From: Streptomyces sp. RKAG290
GTDB taxonomy: Bacteria; Actinomycetota; Actinomycetes; Streptomycetales; Streptomycetaceae
Direction of reading: 5' to 3'
DNA length: 64,000 nt
Assembly: GCF_023701695.1 (NCBI RefSeq)
Contig: NZ_JAJOZC010000001.1
Location: 6,943,894-7,007,893, forward strand
Part shown: piece by piece, positions 35,566 to 44,433 of the stretch
Position numbering within the stretch: position 1 is the first letter of the stretch
Layout of the letters: each line of letters begins with the position of its first letter
Notes under the pieces: generated by a model
The model's database searches: none
What the model was told of the DNA's origin: nothing
The model's input: the letters and a program-made list of their open reading frames with translations, nothing else
Program-made: the position numbers and the translations under genes

Positions 35566-36266
35566 TCAGGCAACCCCGGGCCTCAATCCGAGCTCCCTCA
35601 GTGCGGAAGGCCGCTCTGCCAGCGGCGCATGGTCCACGAACCGCACCTCGCAGCCCAGCGCGGCCGCCCCGGCGTCCGCGTGCCGGTCGTCGCCGACCAT
35701 CACCACATCCGTCGGATCGTGGCCCAGAAGTGTGCAGGCCTTGTGGAAGAGCCGTGCGTCCGGCTTCTGGATGCCGTGCTCGTAGGACAGCACGTACGCG
35801 TCGACGAAGGGTCCAGTCCGTGCGCCCGGAAGACCGGCCGCAGATCCCATCCGATGTTGCTGACCACGCCGATCCGGACGCCGCTGTCGCGCAGCCCGCC
35901 CAGCACCTCGGCCGCGTCCGGATACGGCTGCCATGCCGCCGGGGTCCGGTGCCGGTCGTACAGGGCGTCGTACAGTCCGGGATCCGGCAGTGCGACCTGG
36001 CGGGCCAGGCCGGTGAACGCGGCCCGGTGCCGGGACGCGCTCGCGTCGCGGACGGCCCAGGCCTCCGCCAGCGCCTCGGGCACGCGCTGCGGTGACGGGC
36101 CGCCCGGCAGGGCGCCGGCTGCCTCCAGTTCCGCCGCGTACCGGTCGAAGTCGGCCTCGTCCACACCGACCCCCCGCTCGGCGAGGGCCGCGGCGAGCCA
36201 GGACCGGACGGATTCGATCCGGAACAGCGTCCCGGAGAAGTCGAAGAGCACACCCTTGATCGGCAT
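35566..36266 (-). CDS. HAD-family hydrolase, broken by one-base frameshift
   Basis: The N-terminal part has the HAD motif I DFSGTL near residue 9 and motif II VVSNIGWD. The frame then breaks, and the remainder is in another frame: FVDAYVLSYEHGIQKPDARL (motif III Lys) and VVMVGDDRHADAGAA (motif IV Asp pair). The break lies at the GGG run 35809-35811; one added base restores GLDPFVDAYVLSYE and a 233-residue protein. It is therefore an intact-looking phosphatase apart from one base. The start codon at 36266 begins MPIKGVLFDFSG. Likely a soluble phosphatase of unknown substrate. Confidence 0.85.
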
Positions 36267-36312
36267 GGCCCGATCCTCACCGATGCGGCGGCGTCCCGGC
36301 AAGGACGGCTGC

Positions 36313-37020
36313 TCAGACAGGGGGTTCCGGCCGTTCGCGTTCCGACCGTTCGCGCGACCCGTACCGGTCGAACCCGGCAATCGAGAAGGCGACCAGCGCG
36401 GCCCCCAGCAGCCACCCGCCCAGCACATCGGACGGCCAGTGCACGCCCAGGTAGAGCCGGGTGGCGCCGACCCCGAGCACCGAGACCCATGCCACCACCG
36501 TCGCCGCGCACCGGGTCCGGGGTCCGGCGCCGTGACGGCGCAGCAGCCACAGCAGCAGGCCGCAGCTCACCACCGCCGTCATCGCGTGTCCGGAGGGGAA
36601 CGCCGCGTAATGGGCGGAGTCCACCGGATCGGGCCACCGGGGCCGCTCCCGGCCCACAGCGGCCTTGATCCCCTGCTGCAGAAGACTGGAGAACAGGGTC
36701 GTCACCGCCACCCAGGCCGCGAGCAGCCGTTCGCCGCGCCACCACAGGGCCACCACCGCGACGGCGATCAGCGCGCGCATCGTCCACGGGTCCCACAGCC
36801 AGTCCGTCAGCACCCGGTTGACGTGGACGAGGCCTGGCTCGGTCACCGCACGCCGGTGCAGCGCATCGGCGACCGTGCGGTCCAGGCGCATCAGCGGGGG
36901 CCACCGCGCCGCGACCAGGGCCAGCAGCGCCAGGGCGAGGACCGCGCAGCCGGCCCCCGTCCACAGGGCCGGCCAAGGGGTGCGGGTGCGGTCCGGTCGG
37001 GCGAGGGGCGGGGAGTGCAT
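36313..37020 (-). CDS. PAP2-family membrane phosphatase
   Basis: This 235-residue protein has about five or six membrane segments and all three phosphatidic-acid-phosphatase motifs: KAAVGRERPRWP (K-x6-RP type), AAFPSGHAMTAV and GATRLYLGVHWPSDVLGG. It should remove phosphate from a lipid phosphate or polyprenyl pyrophosphate on the outer face of the membrane. The C-terminus is a charged tail rich in Arg and Glu. It lies 46 bases upstream of the HAD gene on the same strand and may be co-transcribed with it. Confidence 0.92.
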   Translation of the reverse strand: MHSPPLARPDRTRTPWPALWTGAGCAVLALALLALVAARWPPLMRLDRTVADALHRRAVTEPGLVHVNRVLTDWLWDPWTMRALIAVAVVALWWRGERLLAAWVAVTTLFSSLLQQGIKAAVGRERPRWPDPVDSAHYAAFPSGHAMTAVVSCGLLLWLLRRHGAGPRTRCAATVVAWVSVLGVGATRLYLGVHWPSDVLGGWLLGAALVAFSIAGFDRYGSRERSERERPEPPV

Positions 37021-37088
37021 GGAGGGATCCTCGCCGACGAGCGGTGCGCCAGGCCATCACGGTGCGCCGGGCCCGAGGGCGTGTCCCG

Positions 37089-38024
37089 CTATCCGAGGGC
37101 CCTGAGCCCCGGGACGAACGCCACCAGGAGCGGAACCACCGGTACGAGCGTGGCCGCCGCGGTCAGCCGCAGCCGTCGGCCCGCGGTGAGCCGCCCCGCG
37201 GGCGCCAGCAGCCGGTTGACCCGCAGCGGCACCTGCGCGTCCGGCGTGGGACAGGGGCCGAACACGCCCCGGTCCTCGTTGAGTTCGACCAGTGCGAGCG
37301 CGGTCGTCAGCCGGCCGAAACGCCGCGAGGCCATGTCGTCGGCGGCCAGCTCGACGAGCCGGTGCATCTCGCCACGGAACGCCGCGAACACCGGAACCTG
37401 CGGAAAACCCGTCGCCAGCGCGGCGGAACAGTTCAACAGCCAGTCGTGGCGCGCCTGCGCGTGACCCTGCTCGTGCGCGAGCACCGCATCCAGCTGACGG
37501 CCCTTCAGCCGCCCCAGCGCCGCGGTGGTGATGACCAGTTGGGGCGCGGCACCCGGCAGCCACCAGGCGTCCGGGCGTTCCCCCTCCAGCACCACCAGGC
37601 GTCCGCTGCCGGGCTCCTCGCCTGGCATCAGCGGGGAGCGCACCAGGAGTTCCGCGCGCCGCTGCCTGCGCCGCAGCTGAGCCCGGCGGATCTCCCGGGT
37701 CAGCATCGCGGCCGTCCACACACCGCCGAGGGCCAGCAGCACGGCCATCACGGCCGACCACGGCCCGTACGCCGCAAGGGCGTACGCCTCTACGACGCCG
37801 TGCGGTGCGGGCGCGAAGACGTGGCCGCGCACGGCCTGCCAGGCCGCGGCCGCGCTGAACGTCATGGACAGCCCGAAGGACAGCAGCACACCGGCCACCA
37901 CGCACTGCCATACCCACAGGGCCACAACCGGCTCGCGCTCCGGCCATTCGGCCCTCGCCATCACCCGCGGGGTCACGACGGCGGCCAGTGCACCGAGCAG
38001 CAGCAGCGCGAGGGAGACCAACAT
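37089..38024 (-). CDS. M56-family (BlaR1-type) membrane metallopeptidase
   Basis: This 311-residue protein has three or more N-terminal membrane segments, then a zinc-peptidase domain with HEQGHAQARHDW around residue 192 (HExxH) and a downstream ELAADDMASRRFG that supplies the third zinc ligand region. A final hydrophobic segment lies near the C-terminus. M56 proteins usually work with BlaI/CopY repressors as surface sensors. No such repressor gene is next to it here; the partner is instead a DUF5134 membrane protein just upstream. Confidence 0.88.
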   Translation of the reverse strand: MLVSLALLLLGALAAVVTPRVMARAEWPEREPVVALWVWQCVVAGVLLSFGLSMTFSAAAAWQAVRGHVFAPAPHGVVEAYALAAYGPWSAVMAVLLALGGVWTAAMLTREIRRAQLRRRQRRAELLVRSPLMPGEEPGSGRLVVLEGERPDAWWLPGAAPQLVITTAALGRLKGRQLDAVLAHEQGHAQARHDWLLNCSAALATGFPQVPVFAAFRGEMHRLVELAADDMASRRFGRLTTALALVELNEDRGVFGPCPTPDAQVPLRVNRLLAPAGRLTAGRRLRLTAAATLVPVVPLLVAFVPGLRALG

Positions 38025-38110
38025 GGCGTCAGCCTATGAGGGGCACGGCGCACACGGGTATGGCTGCGCTCGCCAAGTGACGTACGACACGGTTTGCCGG
38101 GCCCCCTGTC

Positions 38111-38701
38111 TCACAGGGTGAGCAGCATCGCGAACATCGCTATCCCCATGGTCAGCCGGCAGGCCATCGCCAGCTCCGGCCGGGCGCCCCAGCCCGCCGC
38201 CCGCGGTCCGCCCGCCACGGCCCCGTCGCCGGCCGTCGTCGCGGCCACCGGTATCAGCCGGGCGCCCGAGTGCAGCACGTACGCCGCGTAGTAGGCGAGG
38301 AGCAGCCCGGTCAGCAGCGGTGCGCCGTCGGCCGTGGCCATGGTGTGGGAGCCGTGACCGCCGTGTGCCGCTCCGCCGGCCCCCGCCATCACGAGGGCCA
38401 TGTAGACCATCGCCGACGAGCCGACCAGGTGGTGCAGATGGTGACCGCTGCGCCGGGAGAACCAGAGTGCGCGCAGCGCGGCGACACCGAACAACGCCGC
38501 GTACACCGCCCAACCCCACGCGGGCGGGGCGACGACGGCCGCGGGAACGGCCATCGCGGCCATGCCGAAGCCCATCAGCGCCTCCGCACGCGCGGTCCGG
38601 CGCTCCTCCCCGGTCCCGCTGCGGGTCCGCAGCAGGCAGTACGCACCCGTCACCGCGCACAGCGCCGTCAGCAGGCAGCCGGGCACCACCTGTCCATGCA
38701 C
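38111..38701 (-). CDS. DUF5134 family membrane protein
   Basis: This protein of about 196 residues has five or six hydrophobic segments. Histidine-rich stretches (SGHHLHHLV and AHGGHGSHTM) sit between membrane helices and may bind copper or another metal. A GTG at 38701 is preferred because GGGGGAGG lies six bases before it; an in-frame ATG at 38728 is the alternative. It precedes the M56 peptidase gene by 86 bases on the same strand, a pairing common in actinobacteria. Function unknown; a metal-linked membrane role is inferred. Confidence 0.78.
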   Translation of the reverse strand: MHGQVVPGCLLTALCAVTGAYCLLRTRSGTGEERRTARAEALMGFGMAAMAVPAAVVAPPAWGWAVYAALFGVAALRALWFSRRSGHHLHHLVGSSAMVYMALVMAGAGGAAHGGHGSHTMATADGAPLLTGLLLAYYAAYVLHSGARLIPVAATTAGDGAVAGGPRAAGWGARPELAMACRLTMGIAMFAMLLTL

Positions 38702-38843
38702 AGCAGACCTCCCCCGGGCGAACGGCATCGCCTTCGCCTAGTCGATGCCCGGGGCCGGACGCTCGTACGCGGCGCACGGGAGTACTGGGGGAGCGCGCGG
38801 CGGGGGTGCAATGCGATGCACCCGGTGCGAGCGCTCTCGGACG

Positions 38844-39230
38844 TCAGGGCCGGAAGCGGAGTGGATGGTCCGCAGGCACCTCGACGACGGCGATCCGGAC
38901 CCCGTCCGGATCGGAGATCCACATCTCGTCCAGCCCCCAGGGCTCACGCTGCGGCGGCCGCAGCACCTCCACCCCCCGGGCCGACACCTCCTCGTACGCC
39001 GCGCGTACGTCGGCCACCTGGAGCCACAACTGCATTCCGGGAGCCGGTGGGGCGTCCCCGCGGCCGGAGAGCTCAAGGAAGCCGCCGCCGAGGAAGTACA
39101 CCGTCCCCCGCTCGGGGCCGGTACCGAACTCCCGGTACACGGGCAGCCCGAGGGCCTCCCCGTAGAAGGCCCGTGACCGATCGGGATCCGTGGGACGCAA
39201 CAGGACGCGGCTGCTCAGCACATGAACCAT
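38844..39230 (-). CDS. VOC-family (glyoxalase/bleomycin-resistance-like) protein
   Basis: This 128-residue protein consists of the two beta-alpha-beta-beta-beta units of the vicinal oxygen chelate fold: RVLLRPTDPDRSRAFYGEAL, then MQLWLQVADVRAAYEEVSAR and MWISDPDGVRIAVVEVP. Possible metal ligands include an early His and a late Glu, as in family members. It could be a dioxygenase, lyase or binding protein. It is divergent from the GNAT gene that follows. Confidence 0.85.
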   Translation of the reverse strand: MVHVLSSRVLLRPTDPDRSRAFYGEALGLPVYREFGTGPERGTVYFLGGGFLELSGRGDAPPAPGMQLWLQVADVRAAYEEVSARGVEVLRPPQREPWGLDEMWISDPDGVRIAVVEVPADHPLRFRP

Positions 39231-39363
39231 GGTCGGAGCCTAAGGGCGGCGAAAGGGCGCGCGGGCCAGGCACGATCCCGGCGAGAGGCCTCAGGGCCCT
39301 TGCCGCGTGGTGGGGGGTTACGCTGCTGCGGCAAGGCCACGGCAGAGAAACGGAGAGCCCCTC

Positions 39364-39921
39364 ATGGACACCGCACCGCCCCGGGACTCGGGAGAGCTGA
39401 CCTTCCGCGACGCGACCGACGCAGATGTTCCCGCCCTCGTGGAGCTCATCCAGTCCGCCTACCGCGGTGACTCCAGTCGTGCCGGATGGACCACCGAGGC
39501 GGACATCCTGCAGGGGCAGCGGACCGACCCGCAGGGAGTGCTCGCGGTGGTCGAGGACCCCGGCAGCCGGCTGCTCGTGGTGGAGCGTGACGGGGAGCCG
39601 GTCGCCTGCTGCCAGCTCGAACACCGCGGTGAAGCGGCCTACTTCGGGATGTTCGCGGTCCGCCCCGCACTCCAGGGCGCGGGCCTCGGCAAGGTGATCA
39701 TCGCCGAGGCCGAGCGCACCGTCCGGGAGAGCTGGGGCGCGCGCGAGATGCACATGACCGTGATCTCCGTCCGGAACGATCTGATCGCCTGGTACGAGCG
39801 CCGCGGCTACCGCCGTACGGGAGAGCTGAGCCCCTTCCCGTACGGCGACGAACGCTTCGGCATCCCGCAGCGCGACGACCTCGCCTTCGAGCTGCTGATC
39901 AAGGACCTGCCGGCCGGCTGA
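39364..39921 (+). CDS. GNAT family N-acetyltransferase
   Basis: This 185-residue protein has GNAT motifs: LTFRDATDADVPALVELIQ at the N-terminus, FGMFAVRPALQGAGLGKVII (acetyl-CoA site) around residue 100, and LIAWYERRGYRRTGEL. The late FPYGDERFGIPQRDDLAFELL segment is common in a Streptomyces subfamily. The ATG at 39364 follows GGAGAG. The substrate is unknown. It converges on the GDPD gene with a gap of only seven bases. Confidence 0.88.
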   Translation: MDTAPPRDSGELTFRDATDADVPALVELIQSAYRGDSSRAGWTTEADILQGQRTDPQGVLAVVEDPGSRLLVVERDGEPVACCQLEHRGEAAYFGMFAVRPALQGAGLGKVIIAEAERTVRESWGAREMHMTVISVRNDLIAWYERRGYRRTGELSPFPYGDERFGIPQRDDLAFELLIKDLPAG

Positions 39922-39928
39922 GGAGCGG

Positions 39929-40612
39929 CTACGCGGTGAAGCGGCCCGCGCGGCGGATCTCCGGGAAGTCGGTCGTCGCGCCGTCGAGCCCGAGCCCGCG
40001 GGCCAGCCGCAGGTGATCCTGCGTGTTGACCACCCAGCCCACCACCGTCAGCCCTTCGGCGTGCGCCTTCTCGACCAGCTCCAGGGTGATCCGCCGGACG
40101 TTGAGCACCAGCCTGGTGGCGCCCACCGCCTTCGCGCGGTCCACCAGGTCGTCGCCCCAGCGGCTGGCGACGAGCGCCGTCCGCACCCCGGGCACCAGCT
40201 GCGCGATCTCGGCGATCGCCTCGTCGTGGAACGAGATCACCTCGACCCGGTCGACGAGATCGCGCTCCCGCATCACTCCGGCCAGGGTGCGGGCCGCGGC
40301 CACATCCTTGATCTCGGCCTGCAGCGGGGACGCCACGGCGTCGAGCACCTCCTCGAAGACCGGCACCCGCTCGCCCTGGCCCGCGTCGAGTGCGCGCAGC
40401 TCGGCCAGCGTCTTCTCGGAGATCGGGCCCTCGCCGTCGGTCGTACGGTCCACCTCGGCGTCGTGCATCACGGCGAGGGCGCCGTCCTTGCTCAGGTGAA
40501 GGTCCAGTTCGATGAGGTCCATCCCGGCCTGTTCGGCGTGGACGAAGGACCGCAGGGTGTTCTCGGGCTCGACACCCATCACCCCGCGATGACCGATGGT
40601 GAGAAAAGACAA
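39929..40612 (-). CDS. Glycerophosphodiester phosphodiesterase
   Basis: This 227-residue protein matches the GDPD family, which hydrolyses glycerophosphodiesters to glycerol-3-phosphate and an alcohol. Motifs are IGHRGVMGVEPENT (catalytic His and Arg with metal-binding Glu), LIELDLHLSKDGALAVMHD (metal ligands and second catalytic His) and LQAEIKD. No signal peptide is present in this form, so it is probably cytoplasmic. A TTG at 40612 is chosen because it is preceded by GAGAG and yields the standard N-terminus; upstream codons in the frame look non-coding. Confidence 0.9.
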   Translation of the reverse strand: MSFLTIGHRGVMGVEPENTLRSFVHAEQAGMDLIELDLHLSKDGALAVMHDAEVDRTTDGEGPISEKTLAELRALDAGQGERVPVFEEVLDAVASPLQAEIKDVAAARTLAGVMRERDLVDRVEVISFHDEAIAEIAQLVPGVRTALVASRWGDDLVDRAKAVGATRLVLNVRRITLELVEKAHAEGLTVVGWVVNTQDHLRLARGLGLDGATTDFPEIRRAGRFTA

Positions 40613-41099
40613 GGCACTCTCGCTTCCGTCGACGGCGTCTACCCGCGCTGCTCCTACCCACGCGGCACCACGGCATGACCGCAACTCGGCAGCCTAGTGT
40701 CCCGTCGCGGCGGGCGAAGGGACCGGGCGAGGGGGCGGGGCGCCGTGCCCGGCCAGGACGGCACGGATGCTCACGCGGCGGTTGTCCAGAGCGGTACGGA
40801 CGGGCTGACGCGGTCCGTGCTGTCGGCAGCGCCCGTGCTGTGCGAGGTGCGTCACCCATGGGGGTGGGCGCGTCCCTCGCACGCTTGCCGGGCGGCCGTG
40901 AGAGGCGGCGGGGGACGGCCCATGTCCGCTGCCCCTCACGGCCGTTCATCTCATGAAGCATCCGTGGCAACGCTGTGTGACAGGAAAAATCGCGGTGACC
41001 ATGAGGGTTGGCAGGATAATTTTCGGATCCCCACTTGTCTCGGAGAACCGCACACGGATACGGTTGCTTGACGCGAGGTTCTCCCGTGGAGGAAGAGAT
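40613..41099. other. Intergenic region before the DUF6421 operon
   Basis: No gene is supported in these 487 bases. The stretch 40960-41080 is distinctly less GC-rich and contains GATAAT (41015-41020), a possible -10 element for the downstream operon. The ribosome site GGAGGA at 41088-41093 belongs to the next gene. Confidence 0.5.
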
Positions 41100-42497
41100 A
41101 TGACGGAAATTCTTGTGCACGACGTCACCGACGGCGGCATAGCTGCCGCCCAGCGGGTGGTCGAGCACCCGGCCTGGCCCGCGCTCAAGAATGCCGTGGA
41201 GGAAATCCGCCCCTGGCAGTCGAAGGACGGCTCCATCGACTTCGAGGCCGAGGGAGCCCCCTCCCGCGCGGCCGCCGGGGCGACGCTGGAGCGGGTCACC
41301 GCCGCGGTCGAGCGGCTCTCCCCGCTGCTCCCGCACGACGCCGCGTACCACCGGGCCCTCGTCGCGGATCTGCGCCGCTGGGCGGCCGACGGCTTCGGCG
41401 TCCCCGACTTCCTCGACTCGCTTCTCGCCTTCCAGCCGGCCAAGAACCGCGTCGACGGGCTGCAGCACCTCGTCGTCTTCGCGATGTACACGCAGAACGG
41501 CAACCCTGACCGCAACCTCGAAGCGGTCGTGCTCCGGATGGTCTGGCCCGAGTGGCTCGCCGACCTGGAGGCGACCCGCTACGACAACCCGCTGTTCTGC
41601 GGCATCACCTTCGAGGACTTCACCTCCGGGTACGACACCAATTCCGCGGTGCTCTTCCCGGAGACCATCGCCGTGCGCGAGGCCCCCGAGCGCTTCAGCT
41701 GGGGCGGCATCTTCTGCGACCGCGAGGCCGCCCGCTTCCGCCGGGTCACCGAGGCGTCCGTCGAGCTCCTGAGCGTCGAGCTGCCCGAGGACATCCGCGA
41801 GATGGTCGGCGACCAGCAGCGCTGCGAGCAGGCCTTCGTGCTCTGGGACATGGTCCACGACCGCACCCACAGCCACGGTGACCTCCCGTTCGACCCGTTC
41901 ATGATCAAGCAGCGCCAGCCGTTCTGGATGTACGGCCTCGAAGAGCTGCGCTGCGATCTCACTGCCTTCCGGGAGGCCGTGAAGCTGGAGGCGGACGGCT
42001 TCGGCCAGGGCCGCGACGTGCAGTACGCCGTGCTGTTCGACCGGATGTTCCGCTTCCCGGTCACCGGTGAGCGCGTCCGCAACTACGACGGTCTCGGTGG
42101 CCAGCTCCTCTTCGCGTACCTCCACAAGCACGATGTCGTGCGCTGGACCGACAACACCCTGAAGATCGACTGGGAGCGGGCCCCGCAGGTCACCAACCAG
42201 CTCTGCGGGGAGATCGAGAAGCTCTACCGCGACGGCATCGACCGCCCCAAGCTCGTCCACTGGTTCGCCGCGTACGACCTGGTCTCCAGCTACCTGGCTC
42301 CGCACCCCGGCTCCCGCTGGGCCAAGGGTCCGGACGCGCTGGACCTCTCCCAGCCGCCCCGCAAACTCGTCGACGACGTGCTTCCTGACGAGTTTCCCCT
42401 GAGCATGTTCTATGAGGCGCTCTCCAAGAAGCTGAAGAACGTGATCGCCTCCACCAAGGGGATCACCGCCGCGGAAGCCGGGCAGGCGGCCGCGTGA
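41100..42497 (+). CDS. DUF6421 family protein
   Basis: This 465-residue soluble protein matches DUF6421, a family of unknown function found in Streptomyces. Visible features are FQPAKNRVDGLQHLVVFAMY and a His/Asp cluster VHDRTHSHGDLPFDPFM around residue 260 that looks like a metal-binding or catalytic site. FWMYGLEELRCDLTAF and a charged C-terminus follow. There is no signal peptide. GGAGGA lies six bases before the ATG. It is the first gene of a tightly packed same-strand run with an SDR and an aldolase. Confidence 0.85.
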   Translation: MTEILVHDVTDGGIAAAQRVVEHPAWPALKNAVEEIRPWQSKDGSIDFEAEGAPSRAAAGATLERVTAAVERLSPLLPHDAAYHRALVADLRRWAADGFGVPDFLDSLLAFQPAKNRVDGLQHLVVFAMYTQNGNPDRNLEAVVLRMVWPEWLADLEATRYDNPLFCGITFEDFTSGYDTNSAVLFPETIAVREAPERFSWGGIFCDREAARFRRVTEASVELLSVELPEDIREMVGDQQRCEQAFVLWDMVHDRTHSHGDLPFDPFMIKQRQPFWMYGLEELRCDLTAFREAVKLEADGFGQGRDVQYAVLFDRMFRFPVTGERVRNYDGLGGQLLFAYLHKHDVVRWTDNTLKIDWERAPQVTNQLCGEIEKLYRDGIDRPKLVHWFAAYDLVSSYLAPHPGSRWAKGPDALDLSQPPRKLVDDVLPDEFPLSMFYEALSKKLKNVIASTKGITAAEAGQAAA

Positions 42498-42523
42498 GCG
42501 CACGTCGTGAGGAGGCGGTGGCC

Positions 42524-43291
42524 ATGAACGGAAACGGCAAGGGCAGCGGGAGCGGTGCGCTCGAAGGCGCCGTGGTGGCTGTTGCGGGAGCGGCGGGTCC
42601 GGCCGGCCGGGCCGCACTGCTGCGCCTCGCCGAGGCGGGCGCGGTCGTCGTCGCCTCGGACGCGAACGCCACCCGGCTCGCCGAGGCCGTGGACGCGGCC
42701 CGCTACGCACACGGCGGGGCCACCGTCACCGGGGACACCGTGGATCTGCTCGATCTCGATGCCGCCCGTGACTGGGCCGACCGGACGGAGAAGGAATTCG
42801 GCCGGATCGACGGTCTCGTCCACCTCGTGGGCGGCTGGCGTGGAAGCGCCGGCTTCGCCGAGACGGACCTCGCCGACTGGACACTGCTGGAGCGGCTCCT
42901 GATCCGTACGGTCCAGCACACCTCGCTGGCCTTCCAGGGCGGACTGCAGCGCAGCGACCGCGGCCGCTACCTGCTGATCAGCGCGGCGGGCGCGAGCAGC
43001 CCCACCGCGGGCAACGCCGCGTACGCCGCCTCGAAGGCGGCGGCCGAGGCCTGGACCCTGGCGCTCGCGGACTCCTTCCGCAAGGCGGGGGGCGAGGACG
43101 GCGCGCGGACCGCGGCTGCGATCCTGGTCGTGAAGGCACTGGTGCACGACGCCATGCGCGCCGAGCGCCCGAATGCGAAGTTCGCGGGCTTCACCGACGT
43201 CAAGGAGCTGGCCGATGCCATCGCCGGCGTCTGGGACCGGCCCGCCCCGGAAGTGAACGGAAAGCGCCTGTGGCTGACCCCGCAACCGTAA
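42524..43291 (+). CDS. SDR-family oxidoreductase
   Basis: This 255-residue protein has the Rossmann fold of short-chain dehydrogenases. GAVVAVAGAAGPAGRAALLRL at the N-terminus is a variant cofactor loop, LVHLVGGW replaces the usual NNAG, and LISAAGASSPTAGNAAYAASKAA contains the Ser and YxxxK catalytic residues. It ends in a typical SDR tail (VNGKRLWLTPQP). The ATG at 42524 follows GGAGG; an overlapping GTG at 42494 is possible. It overlaps the next gene by 22 bases, showing a translationally coupled operon. Confidence 0.87.
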   Translation: MNGNGKGSGSGALEGAVVAVAGAAGPAGRAALLRLAEAGAVVVASDANATRLAEAVDAARYAHGGATVTGDTVDLLDLDAARDWADRTEKEFGRIDGLVHLVGGWRGSAGFAETDLADWTLLERLLIRTVQHTSLAFQGGLQRSDRGRYLLISAAGASSPTAGNAAYAASKAAAEAWTLALADSFRKAGGEDGARTAAAILVVKALVHDAMRAERPNAKFAGFTDVKELADAIAGVWDRPAPEVNGKRLWLTPQP

Positions 43292-44349
43292 GGACCGACG
43301 CGCGTCGGCATCACGACCCGCAGGTACGCGGCTTCGCCAGTGACAACTACGCGGGAACCCACCCGGAGATCCTCGCGGCACTCGCCCTCGCCAACGGCGG
43401 CCACCAGATCGCCTACGGCGAGGACGACTACACCGGTCATCTCCAGCGCGTGATGCACAGCCACTTCGGCCCCACGGCCGAAGCCTTCCCGGTCTTCAAC
43501 GGGACCGGCGCCAACGTCGTCTCGCTCCAGGCGATGACCGACCGCTGGGGAGCGGTCATCTGCGCCGAGTCCGCCCACATCAACGTGGACGAGGGCGGCG
43601 CCCCGGAGCGGGTCGGCGGCCTCAAGTTGCTCACCGTGCCCACCGAGGACGGCAAGCTCACTCCGGAGCTCATCGACCGGCAGGCGTACGGCTGGGACGA
43701 CGAGCACCGTGCCATGCCGCAGGTCGTGTCGATCACCCAGAACACCGAGCTCGGCACGGTCTACACGCCCGGCGAGATCCGCGCCATCTGCGAGCACGCC
43801 CACGGGCACGGCATGAAGGTCCACCTGGACGGAGCCCGGATAGCCAATGCCGCGGCCTCCCTGGACGTACCGATGCGTACGTTCACCAACGCCGTCGGCG
43901 TCGATGTGCTGTCCTTCGGCGGGACGAAGAACGGGGCGATCTTCGGCGAGGCCGTCGTCGTCCTGAACCCCGACGCCGTCCGCGCGATGAAGCACCTGCG
44001 CAAGCTGTCCATGCAGCTCGCCTCCAAGATGCGGTTCGTCTCGGTGCAGCTGGAGGCGCTGCTCGCGGGCGACCTCTGGCTGCGTAACGCCCGGCACGCC
44101 AACACCATGGCCCAGCGGCTCGCCGAAGGAGTCCGCGCGGTGGGCGGTGTGGAGATCCTCTACCCCGTGCAGGCCAACGCCGTCTTCGCGCGGCTGCCGC
44201 ACGCGGTGAGCGAGCGGCTGCAGCAGCGCTTCCGGTTCTACTTCTGGGACGAGAAGGCCGGAGACGTCCGCTGGATGTGCGCCTTCGACACCACGGAGGA
44301 CGACGTGGACATGTTCGTCGCCGCACTGAAGGAAGAGATGGCAGCCTAG
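43270..44349 (+). CDS. PLP-dependent threonine-aldolase/beta-eliminating lyase family enzyme
   Basis: This 359-residue protein is a fold-type I PLP enzyme like low-specificity L-threonine aldolase, which splits threonine to glycine and acetaldehyde. FASDNYAGTHPEI near the N-terminus is the family opening (usually SD..G..P), AESAHINVDEGGAPE follows, HLDGARIANAAASL binds the cofactor ring, and SFGGTKNGAIFGEAV carries the PLP lysine. The GTG start lies inside the end of the SDR gene. The variant N-terminal motif means related activities, such as phenylserine or beta-hydroxy amino acid aldolase, are also possible. Confidence 0.88.
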   Translation: MADPATVRTDARRHHDPQVRGFASDNYAGTHPEILAALALANGGHQIAYGEDDYTGHLQRVMHSHFGPTAEAFPVFNGTGANVVSLQAMTDRWGAVICAESAHINVDEGGAPERVGGLKLLTVPTEDGKLTPELIDRQAYGWDDEHRAMPQVVSITQNTELGTVYTPGEIRAICEHAHGHGMKVHLDGARIANAAASLDVPMRTFTNAVGVDVLSFGGTKNGAIFGEAVVVLNPDAVRAMKHLRKLSMQLASKMRFVSVQLEALLAGDLWLRNARHANTMAQRLAEGVRAVGGVEILYPVQANAVFARLPHAVSERLQQRFRFYFWDEKAGDVRWMCAFDTTEDDVDMFVAALKEEMAA

Positions 44350-44373
44350 AAGAGCCCCCTGCCTCGATGCATG

Positions 44374-44420
44374 AGTATGCGGTTGATTGGAAACTGATTG
44401 ACTCCGGTCGACCGCATACT
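44374..44420. promoter_or_regulatory. AGTATGCGGT inverted repeat before the transglutaminase-like gene
   Basis: AGTATGCGGT (44374-44383) has its exact complement at 44411-44420, with 27 bases between. A third copy of the related element (GCATACTCAT, complement of 44371-44380) lies inside the gene at 44554-44563. The arrangement suggests a looping or cooperative operator for the gene starting at 44434. Confidence 0.4.
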
Positions 44421-44433
44421 TACGCTCGCGGCC

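Noticed and set aside
35700-36428. Treating the HAD N-terminal frame as a complete gene
   Set aside because: Its last 40 residues lose all HAD motifs, which continue in another frame; a one-base shift explains it.
40697-41071. Plus-strand frame of 124 codons before the DUF6421 gene
   Set aside because: No ribosome site and low-complexity, non-protein-like composition; treated as intergenic.
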